Assembly (NCBI GenBank): GCA_018815245.1
Contig: JAHIXK010000002.1
Coordinates: 248,001 to 312,000, forward strand
Length of the DNA: 64,000 nucleotides
DNA from: Gammaproteobacteria bacterium
Lineage (GTDB): Bacteria; Pseudomonadota; Gammaproteobacteria; Burkholderiales; Burkholderiaceae_B
Direction: 5' to 3'
This document shows, one piece after another, positions 58,550 to 64,000 of the stretch. The position numbers and the translations under genes are program-made. Position 1 is the first letter of the stretch. Each line of letters starts with the position of its first letter. The notes beneath the pieces were generated by a model. It was not told the origin of the DNA. It ran no database searches and saw only the letters and a program-made list of their open reading frames with translations.

Positions 58550-59464
58550 TCACTTTGCTGCCTTCTTGGCTTCGCGATCGGCATCGCGGCGCTGAATAAC
58601 ATCGGGCAATCCACCCAGATGAAAACTGTTGAATGCCGGGTTCTGCTGACCGTTGCCCACCACCGGCCATACCCGTTTCGCATTTGGCGCCGCGCCATCA
58701 ATGCGAATGCAACTGCCGGAAATAAATGAGGCGGCAGGGCTGCACAGAAAAGTCAGCACGCCAGAGACTTCAGCTTCCAGACCCAAGCGCTGCAAGGGGA
58801 TTGTTTTGTCCAGCTGCATGATGGTTTGCTTCATGGGCTCGGGATAGGTGTCCATTCCGCTGGAGGCAATAAAACCGGGGGCAACCGCATTGACTCGCAC
58901 TGGCGCCCATTCCAGTGAAGCGGTCTCGGAAAAATTCAACATGCCCGCGCGAGCTGCCCCGGAATGTCCCATGCCCGGCATGCCATTCCACATGTCGGCA
59001 ATGATGTTGGTGATCGACATGTCGGTTTTGCCCAGGTTTTTGGCCATGTGCTGGTTGTAAACCTCCCGGGCCACCAGAAAACCGCCGGTCAGGTTGTTGC
59101 GCACCACAGTTTCCCAACCCTTGGCATTGATGGTGCACAACGGCGCCGGAAACTGTCCGCCCGCATTGTTGATCAAATGGTCGATTTTGCCGTGTTCTTT
59201 TAGAATGTCCGCCACGGTGGCGGCCACCTTGTCTTCCTCTCGAATGTCGCAACTGTGCACGCTCACCTTCACGGCACAAGTTTTCAGGATTTCGTCGCGC
59301 ACGGTTTCCAGCTTTTCAATTTTTCGCCCCACCAGGGCAAGGTCTGCCCCCAAACTTGCCAACTCGTGCGCGGTGCAACGGCCAATGCCTGAACCACCGC
59401 CAGTGATCACAATCGCCTTGCCTTTGAATAAATCTGCCTTGAATACGGACTGGAATGAGTTCAA
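58550..59464 (-). CDS. SDR family oxidoreductase of the terpene cluster
   Basis: A 304-residue SDR resembling the AtuB/AtuG-type short-chain dehydrogenases. The NAD loop is VITGGGSGIGRCTAHEL, then NNAGGQFPAPL. In place of the classical Ser-Tyr-x-x-x-Lys there is ITNIIADMWNGMPGMGHSGAARAGMLNFSE, a divergent active-site region (no Tyr-x-x-x-Lys), as in peroxisomal 2,4-dienoyl-CoA reductase-like SDRs. I place the start at TTG 59464, giving LNSFQSVFKADLFKGK with AAAGG upstream; the frame up to 59518 would cover the operator and -10 region. It probably handles a dienoyl-CoA or similar terpene intermediate. Confidence 0.8.
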   Translation of the reverse strand: MNSFQSVFKADLFKGKAIVITGGGSGIGRCTAHELASLGADLALVGRKIEKLETVRDEILKTCAVKVSVHSCDIREEDKVAATVADILKEHGKIDHLINNAGGQFPAPLCTINAKGWETVVRNNLTGGFLVAREVYNQHMAKNLGKTDMSITNIIADMWNGMPGMGHSGAARAGMLNFSETASLEWAPVRVNAVAPGFIASSGMDTYPEPMKQTIMQLDKTIPLQRLGLEAEVSGVLTFLCSPAASFISGSCIRIDGAAPNAKRVWPVVGNGQQNPAFNSFHLGGLPDVIQRRDADREAKKAAK

Positions 59465-59496
59465 AACGGTACCTTTGTATAATAAACGCTCTGCCC

Positions 59497-59519
59497 AAGC
59501 GAACGTTTGATTGATCAAT
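59497..59519. promoter_or_regulatory. Operator upstream of the SDR gene
   Basis: CGAACGTTTGATTGAT, the same core as at 58500, here followed by CAAT so that ATTGATCAAT (59510-59519) forms a second small palindrome. A TATTAT -10 element lies just downstream on the minus strand. Confidence 0.6.
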
Positions 59520-59581
59520 TGCTGTCGATTGTCACGAAGTCACCTGGCACTGTCAACGATTTGTACCACTTTAGACTCAAC

Positions 59582-59601
59582 ATTCAAACGATCGTTTGAA
59601 T
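59582..59601. promoter_or_regulatory. Perfect 20-bp palindrome upstream of atuA
   Basis: ATTCAAACGATCGTTTGAAT is a perfect inverted repeat. Its right edge coincides with the -35 hexamer of the candidate atuA promoter. The arms CAAACG/CGTTTG match the other two operators of this cluster, with wider spacing. Confidence 0.75.
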
Positions 59602-59625
59602 AAATACCTGTTTTTTGTTTATGCT
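59596..59625 (+). promoter_or_regulatory. Candidate promoter of atuA
   Basis: TTGAAT (59596-59601), an 18-base spacer, TATGCT (59620-59625), 33 bases before the ATG at 59658. Both hexamers match at 4/6. Overlap with the palindrome suggests direct repression. Confidence 0.45.
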
Positions 59626-59657
59626 TGAGGTTCAATGACATTTTGCAGGCACAAACC

Positions 59658-61427
59658 ATGATCTCAACTCCCGGCACCAACACAGCAAGCATCAAGATCG
59701 GCGGCGCCTGCGGCTTTTGGGGCGACAGCAGCCTGGGCACCGAACAATTGCTGCAAGTGCCGGGCATGCGTTACATCACCTACGATTACCTGGCCGAACT
59801 GACGCTGGCCATCATGGCCGGCATGCGCATGAAAAACCCGGAACACGGGTATGCACTTGATTTCATCGACCTGATGAAAAAGGCACTGCCCGTTGCAAAA
59901 GCCAAAGGCATCCGGATTGTGGCCAACGCAGGCGGCTTGAACCCTGCGGGTTGTGCCGCGGCATTGCAAAAAGCCATGGACGAATTGGGCCACACCGTGC
60001 GCATTGGCGTGGTCAGCGGCGACGATGCCACGCACACATTGATGCAATTGCGCAAAGACGGCGTAGAACTGGCAGACCAGCATTCGCACCAGCCAGCCCC
60101 ACCCTTTTTTCTGACCGCGAACGCCTATCTTGGCGCGTTTCCAATTGCTGCAGCGCTAGACGCTGGGGCAGACATTGTAATCACTGGCCGGGTGGTGGAC
60201 AGCGCCATGGTACTGGGCGCACTGGTGCATGAATTCAAATGGCGAACCACCGACCTGAACCAGCTTGCGCAAGGCAGCCTGGCCGGACACATCGTTGAAT
60301 GCGGTGCACAGGCCACGGGCGGTTTGTTCACTGACTGGCAAACCGTGCCCGATTGGGCCAACATTGGCTACCCGATTGTGGATGTAGCGGCCGATGGCAG
60401 TTTCGAGTTGAGCAAACCGGAAGGCACCGGTGGTCTGATCAACAAAGCCGTGGCCACTGAACAGCTGTTGTATGAAATCCACGACCCCGCCCACTACGCC
60501 CTGCCCGATGTGGTGTGCAACTTCACCACGGTGCACATTGAGGAAACTGGCGTGAACCGGGTACGAATTCACGGAGCCACGGGCAAAGCCCCCAGCAACC
60601 TGTACAAGGTGTGCGCCACCTACCCTGATGGGTTCCGCTGCATCGGCATGCTGTCGATTGTCGGCATTGGTGCGCACGCCAAGGCAAAGCGCACAGGTGA
60701 AGCCATTCTGGAACGCACCCGTGCCATGTTCAAGCGCCAAGGCCTGGCCGATTACACCCGCACATCGATTGAAATCATTGGCAGCGAAATCGACGGCTTG
60801 TGCAGCGAGGCCATGGTGCGGATTGCCATTGCCCACGCTGACAAAAAAGCTGCCTCCATATTTTCCAGGGAAATAGCACCTGCTGGCACCAGCTACGCAC
60901 CGGGCACCAGTGGCAACTTTGGCATGGGGCGCCCCAACGTCACGCCTTTGGTCAAACTGTTCAGCTGCTTTGTGCCCAAACAGTTGCAAACAGCCAAAGT
61001 TCAGGTGGGTGCTGAACAGCTGGCCTACAAAGAACCGGAACATCCCAAGACTGGCACACCGGAAGCTGCCATTGCAGCCACGGTACACTCACCCGTGGCC
61101 ATTCCCGCAGAACTGAAAGGCAAGCGATTGATCGACATTGCACACGGTCGCAGTGGCGACAAAGGCGACACAAGCAATATAGGCATAGTGGCCAGAAAAC
61201 CTGAGTACTGGCCAATCTTGCGGCAATTGCTGCAACCGGAAAATGTGCGCACCCATCTTTCCCACTTGGTGAAAGGGGGGGTTCATACTTTCGAATTACC
61301 TCAAGTTCACGCATTCAATATCGTTATGCAAGAAGCACTGGACGGTGGCGGAATGACTTCCATGCGCAATGACCCCCTTGGCAAAGGGATGGCTCAGGTG
61401 CTGCTAAACATGAAAATAAACGAATAA
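59658..61427 (+). CDS. atuA: Acyclic terpene utilization protein AtuA family (DUF1446)
   Basis: A 589-residue protein of the AtuA/DUF1446 family, needed for citronellol/geraniol breakdown in Pseudomonas, with unknown chemistry. KIGGACGFWGDSSLGTEQLLQVPGMRYITYDYLAELTLAIMA is the family opening, ADIVITGRVVDSAMVLGALVHEF the central part, and LIDIAHGRSGDKGDTSNIGIVARKPEYWPIL the C-terminal domain. I prefer ATG 59658 over the TTG at 59625, which falls in the -10 region. It is divergent from the SDR gene; the gap carries two operators. The presence of AtuA gives the local genes their likely role. Confidence 0.9.
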   Translation: MISTPGTNTASIKIGGACGFWGDSSLGTEQLLQVPGMRYITYDYLAELTLAIMAGMRMKNPEHGYALDFIDLMKKALPVAKAKGIRIVANAGGLNPAGCAAALQKAMDELGHTVRIGVVSGDDATHTLMQLRKDGVELADQHSHQPAPPFFLTANAYLGAFPIAAALDAGADIVITGRVVDSAMVLGALVHEFKWRTTDLNQLAQGSLAGHIVECGAQATGGLFTDWQTVPDWANIGYPIVDVAADGSFELSKPEGTGGLINKAVATEQLLYEIHDPAHYALPDVVCNFTTVHIEETGVNRVRIHGATGKAPSNLYKVCATYPDGFRCIGMLSIVGIGAHAKAKRTGEAILERTRAMFKRQGLADYTRTSIEIIGSEIDGLCSEAMVRIAIAHADKKAASIFSREIAPAGTSYAPGTSGNFGMGRPNVTPLVKLFSCFVPKQLQTAKVQVGAEQLAYKEPEHPKTGTPEAAIAATVHSPVAIPAELKGKRLIDIAHGRSGDKGDTSNIGIVARKPEYWPILRQLLQPENVRTHLSHLVKGGVHTFELPQVHAFNIVMQEALDGGGMTSMRNDPLGKGMAQVLLNMKINE

Positions 61428-61443
61428 TCTTCACCTGTTTGAA

Positions 61444-61469
61444 GGGGTACACCACGTTGGGCGTACCCC
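61444..61469. repeat. Inverted repeat after atuA
   Basis: GGGGTAC, 12 bases, GTACCCC: perfect seven-base arms about 15 bases after the atuA stop. The T-run lies about 16 bases beyond the stem, so it is not a canonical terminator. The adjacent CTAGCTAG (61470-61477) is also palindromic. Confidence 0.45.
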
Positions 61470-61566
61470 CTAGCTAGTTATCTTTTTCCTACAAGGTGTC
61501 TCCGTTAGGGAAGGTGTGGGGCGATTCAAAGTGCGCCTACTACATCCAACATTCAGGAGAAACACC

Positions 61567-62328
61567 ATGCAAGTCAAACAGATCGCTATCGTTGCTGCCA
61601 TTGCTTCCTCATTCGCAATGCCCTTGACCGCTCAGGCTTCCGACATTGCCACATTGAACGGCTGGGGTGCCTTGTTTGCTGCAGCCCATTCCGGTCAACA
61701 AGCATCCGCAGAAGGCCAAGCGCAAGCCAAAGTTCAGGTAAGTCTGTTCAAAGCTCCCAGCCAGCAGCCACCCGCAGCTCAGCCCACACCCGAGCCAACC
61801 CCAGTGGCAGAACCTGCCCCCACACCAGAAGCTGGCAACGGCGAAATGGCCGATGCGCCAGCAATGGATACACCTGAATCAGGCGATCAAGCCGCTGCCG
61901 CCGACAACATGGCAGGTGAATCTGCAGAAGCCGGCCAGGAAGACATGGGCAAAGCCACCGCAAGTGCCAATGCCAGCGTAAGTGCAACGGTTGAAATGGG
62001 TGGCGGTCAAAGCGCCCAAATGATGAATCAGGCTGATGCCGCCTACCAAACTGCAGGCACAGTGGTTGAAGGTGTCAGCAAAGGTGTGTTGGACACAGCG
62101 CAAAACGTGGCCAACAAAACTTCGGGTGGCAACCTGAGCGCCGATGTTTCCAAAAGTGGTTCGATGAATGTGGCAGGCCTGGCAACAGCCAATGTCGCTG
62201 GCAACCTGAGCGCCACCGCCAGCATGATGAATGCCGGTCAACTGAGCGCCATTACTGCAATGACATCGACACTGGTGCAAAGCGTGATCGCTGCCCGCCC
62301 AGCCTCACTGACAGGCTTGCTGCGTTAA
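61567..62328 (+). CDS. Secreted Ala/Gln/Ser-rich protein, unknown
   Basis: I recognise no family. The 253-residue product begins with a good signal peptide (MQVKQIAIVAAIASSFAMPLTAQA, then SDIATLNGW). A Pro/Glu/Ala-rich linker (QPPAAQPTPEPTPVAEPAPTPEAG, about 57-85) follows, then a low-complexity Ala/Ser/Asn-rich C-terminal half with small repeats such as ATANVAGNLSATASMMNAGQLSA. It is probably periplasmic or exported. ATG 61567 has CAGGAG upstream; the longer frame is not coding. A strong terminator follows. Confidence 0.75.
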   Translation: MQVKQIAIVAAIASSFAMPLTAQASDIATLNGWGALFAAAHSGQQASAEGQAQAKVQVSLFKAPSQQPPAAQPTPEPTPVAEPAPTPEAGNGEMADAPAMDTPESGDQAAAADNMAGESAEAGQEDMGKATASANASVSATVEMGGGQSAQMMNQADAAYQTAGTVVEGVSKGVLDTAQNVANKTSGGNLSADVSKSGSMNVAGLATANVAGNLSATASMMNAGQLSAITAMTSTLVQSVIAARPASLTGLLR

Positions 62329-62353
62329 TTCAGCACACCGTTCAGCACACCGC

Positions 62354-62384
62354 AAAAAGCCCTCGCATGAAGCGAGGGCTTTTT
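62354..62384. terminator. Bidirectional rho-independent terminator
   Basis: A 13-base perfect stem AAAAAGCCCTCGC / GCGAGGGCTTTTT with a five-base loop. It serves the plus-strand secreted-protein gene and the minus-strand tetR gene, whose stop is at 62393. Confidence 0.95.
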
Positions 62385-62392
62385 ATTTTGGT

Positions 62393-62986
62393 TCAAGCCT
62401 GCTGCGACAGAAAAAACGCAAGCACCTTGTCTGCCAATAGATCCAGATTTTCGCCCTTGCGTGGCTTGTACCAAGTCACCATGAAGTTCATGGCCCCCAG
62501 CACCATCAAACGCGCAAACTTTGTGTCTCCGCCCAGAAAACCCGCCTGATGCAAACCATTGACAGCTTCTTGCCAAATGGCATCGTATTCATCTTTTGTG
62601 GCGATCAACCTGCGTTGGTGGGCGTCATCCAGGCAACGCCAGTTGTACAGCATCACGGGAATGAAATCGTTGCCGTCTTCCAGAATAATGCTGAGGTGCA
62701 CCTTCACCAAGGCACGGAATTGCGCATCGGCAGCCAGGTTGGGATTCACCACTGCACGGGTCTTCTCCAGGCCTTGGCGCAAACCTTCTTCCACCACGGC
62801 CACCAGAATGTCCTGTTTGCTCGCGAAATGGTAAAACGGGCTGCCACACTGCATGCCCACTGCATTGGCAATGGCGCGCATGCTGGCCCCATCGTAACCC
62901 TTGTCGCGAAATAATTTTGCAGCCGCGCGAACAATGTCGCCACGCCTGCCATCATCGTGTTTTTGTTCTTTCTGTACTCTTGCCAC
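62393..62986 (-). CDS. TetR family regulator (possible regulator of the terpene genes)
   Basis: The product has 197 residues. The helix-turn-helix is RGDIVRAAAKLFRDKGYDGASMRAIANAVGMQCGSPFYHFASKQDIL, and the C-terminal ligand domain is about 75-197 (NPNLAADAQFRALVKVHLSIILEDGNDFIPVMLYNWRCLDDAHQRR). I place the start at GTG 62986, preceded by AAAGGG; a GTG at 63028 is also open. Pseudomonas AtuR is a TetR repressor of the atu genes, so this protein is a candidate for binding the three palindromes at 58.5-59.6 kb. That is inference; it sits 1 kb beyond the atuA end. Confidence 0.88.
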   Translation of the reverse strand: MARVQKEQKHDDGRRGDIVRAAAKLFRDKGYDGASMRAIANAVGMQCGSPFYHFASKQDILVAVVEEGLRQGLEKTRAVVNPNLAADAQFRALVKVHLSIILEDGNDFIPVMLYNWRCLDDAHQRRLIATKDEYDAIWQEAVNGLHQAGFLGGDTKFARLMVLGAMNFMVTWYKPRKGENLDLLADKVLAFFLSQQA

Positions 62987-63000
62987 AACCCAGCCCTTTC

Positions 63001-63423
63001 TTATGTTGTCAGGTTCAGTGCCATCCACTGGTGGGGTATTCCCACTTCGCTGTGGGCGTCGCCCTGCGGCACAAAACCATGTCGACTGTAAAATTCAATT
63101 GCCTGTTGTTGCGCACTAAGGCGCACCACCTGCATTTTTTGTTCTCGCGCCACCGCCAGCAATGCCAGCAACATGGCGCTTCCAATTCCCCGGCTTCTGA
63201 ATTCGGGAAGTACCGCCATTCGGCCTATTTTTCCTTCGGGCAACAGCCTTGCAGTGCCCACGGCTTGATCGTCAAACCAGGCCACCACATGGGTTGAATT
63301 CGAGTCGTGCTTGTCCCACTCTTCGGATTCAGCAATGCCCTGTTCTTCGATAAAAACAGAACGGCGAATGGTACTTGCCCATTCGCCGTTGACCAACCAA
63401 CTTGAACAGTCGATTCGAATCAA
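63001..63423 (-). CDS. GNAT family N-acetyltransferase
   Basis: A 140-residue GCN5-related acetyltransferase. The acetyl-CoA loop is IGRMAVLPEFRSRGIGSAMLLALL (R/Q-x-x-G-x-G/A form), near residues 67-90. IEFYSRHGFVPQG is the C-terminal strand-turn. It resembles the ElaA/YjcF-type small GNATs. The substrate is unknown. The apparent start is TTG 63423, nine bases after the preceding gene's stop. It is grouped with the small protein gene upstream. Confidence 0.88.
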   Translation of the reverse strand: MIRIDCSSWLVNGEWASTIRRSVFIEEQGIAESEEWDKHDSNSTHVVAWFDDQAVGTARLLPEGKIGRMAVLPEFRSRGIGSAMLLALLAVAREQKMQVVRLSAQQQAIEFYSRHGFVPQGDAHSEVGIPHQWMALNLTT

Positions 63424-63431
63424 TATTGCAA

Positions 63432-63644
63432 TCAGCCCAAGGCTGACAATTCGGCGTCCACGGCTTCCAGCATTTCCTGTGTGATCAGACCACCTGAAAA
63501 GTTGGCCACCACTGCCAGTGGGAAACCTTTGCCCATGCCGATTTGTGGGTGTGTGGAAATGCCAGGCATGTGTTTTTCGAGAATCGCTGCTGTCTGCTCG
63601 TTGTCCAGCAAATCGCCCAGTTTGGATTGGGTAGAGAAAGCCAT
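63432..63644 (-). CDS. Small conserved protein (70 residues)
   Basis: The product is MAFSTQSKLGDLLDNEQTAAILEKHMPGISTHPQIGMGKGFPLAVVANFSGGLITQEMLEAVDAELSALG. The pattern LGDLL.......ILEK.MPGIS..P.IGM.KG..L..VA..SGG.IT.EML..VDAEL is one I recall as a small stand-alone or appended module in diverse bacteria, without known function. There is no membrane helix. ATG 63644 has AGGAGATG about eight bases upstream; the in-frame ATG at 63653 abuts the ribosome site. Confidence 0.7.
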   Translation of the reverse strand: MAFSTQSKLGDLLDNEQTAAILEKHMPGISTHPQIGMGKGFPLAVVANFSGGLITQEMLEAVDAELSALG

Positions 63645-63706
63645 GTAAATCATCTCCTAGAATTTAAAATGGATCCACAATTCAAACAAACGCTTGAATT
63701 ATTGCC

Positions 63707-64000
63707 TCATTCTAGACCAAGAATTGATTGGCTGTAACGCTTTTTCAACGCCGCAACCGCACTGGTGTAAATCTGGTCAATTTCATGCCGGTTTGAAATC
63801 GAGATTTGCAGGTTGCGCACCAAACCATCTTTCAAGCTGTACAACCAGCCATGCACGGTCAGGCTTTGCCCGCGCTCCCACGCATCTTCAATCAGGGTGC
63901 TTTCACACAGGTGTTTAACTTGCTCAATCACGTTGAGCTCGCAAAGTTGATCAAGGCACCTCTGCTCTTTGTCTGGTTCAGAGGTGATCAGGTCGTGCCG
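63707..64000 (-). CDS. can: Beta-carbonic anhydrase, 3' part (runs off the right edge)
   Basis: Only the C-terminal 97 residues are in the window. They read RHDLITSEPDKEQRCLDQLCELNVIEQVKHLCES, then TLIEDAWERGQSLTVHGWLYSLKDGLVRNL, the C-terminal half of E. coli Can-type enzymes, which hydrate CO2 to bicarbonate in the cytosol. The zinc ligands (Cys, His, Cys) lie before the edge. The open frame continues through position 64000; the GTG at 63931 is internal, not a start. Confidence 0.93.
   Translation of the reverse strand, partial: RHDLITSEPDKEQRCLDQLCELNVIEQVKHLCESTLIEDAWERGQSLTVHGWLYSLKDGLVRNLQISISNRHEIDQIYTSAVAALKKRYSQSILGLE

Noticed and set aside
60156-61088. Minus-strand open frame of 310 codons
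   Set aside because: It is entirely antisense to atuA, a clear gene of the expected length; the product looks like a shadow translation.

Overview
The window is about 64 kb of a free-living betaproteobacterial chromosome, most likely Burkholderiales and close to Limnobacter. I infer this from protein flavour and gene neighbourhoods: PCMT-TolC-WaaA, secDF-yajC, a TctC/Bug solute-binding protein, a FadN-type HAD-ECH fusion and a moderate GC content. No database was used. I see no rRNA, tRNA, CRISPR array, insertion sequence, integrase or phage gene. Nearly all of the window is densely packed protein-coding DNA with many ATGA/GTGA/TTGA-type overlaps.

Layout. 0-9.1 kb: purB, a PilZ protein, the secDF-yajC translocase operon, msrA, and a YheT/unknown/HtrA/TcdA operon that starts further right. 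9-13.6 kb: NTF2-like protein, purU, waaF, a CHCC zinc-finger protein and ilvE. 13.7-19.7 kb: a TetR regulator, PCMT, TolC, and the lipopolysaccharide core genes waaA, waaC and a WaaE-like glycosyltransferase. 19.7-25.5 kb: an aspA-gltIJKL operon for uptake and deamination of acidic amino acids, with a HypT-like LysR gene upstream. 25.5-34.4 kb: an Atm1-type ABC exporter, an SDR, a YciA thioesterase, a GntR/UTRA regulator, the tctCBA tricarboxylate transporter, and small genes (RHH-like, GlsB/YeaQ, DUF2007). 34.5-37.7 kb: a membrane-anchored PQQ-type sugar dehydrogenase, a double-hotdog thioesterase and an enoyl-CoA hydratase. 37.8-47.6 kb: a fatty-acid beta-oxidation block (fadA, fadB, acyl-CoA dehydrogenase, TetR), all on the minus strand. 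It is interrupted by two plus-strand accessory units. 47.8-56.8 kb: a shortened DoxX protein, the DNA-repair pair PdeM/Lhr-like helicase, and an ornithine cyclodeaminase-arginase-PutA operon that would turn arginine into glutamate. 56.8-61.4 kb: part of an acyclic terpene (Atu-type) catabolic cluster. 61.5-64 kb: a secreted Ala-rich protein, a TetR regulator, a GNAT, a small conserved protein, and the 3' end of a beta-carbonic anhydrase cut by the window edge.

How the genes work together. Two TetR circuits can be read from DNA motifs. An identical 16-bp near-palindrome lies upstream of both fadBA and the tetR-acyl-CoA dehydrogenase pair. A second family of palindromes with CGAACGTTTG or CAAACG..CGTTTG cores lies upstream of all three atu-type genes.

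The most interesting part is 37.8-39.3 kb. A CesT-like (type III secretion chaperone-like) gene overlaps, by ATGA, a gene for a Ser/Thr-rich N-terminus followed by a CAP/SCP domain, and the pair is closed by its own terminator. A second orphan of 658 residues (43.2-45.1 kb), helical and visibly AT-richer, is wedged between fadB and the acyl-CoA dehydrogenase gene. These two units are the best candidates for an undescribed secretion or effector system, but no secretion apparatus is present in the window.
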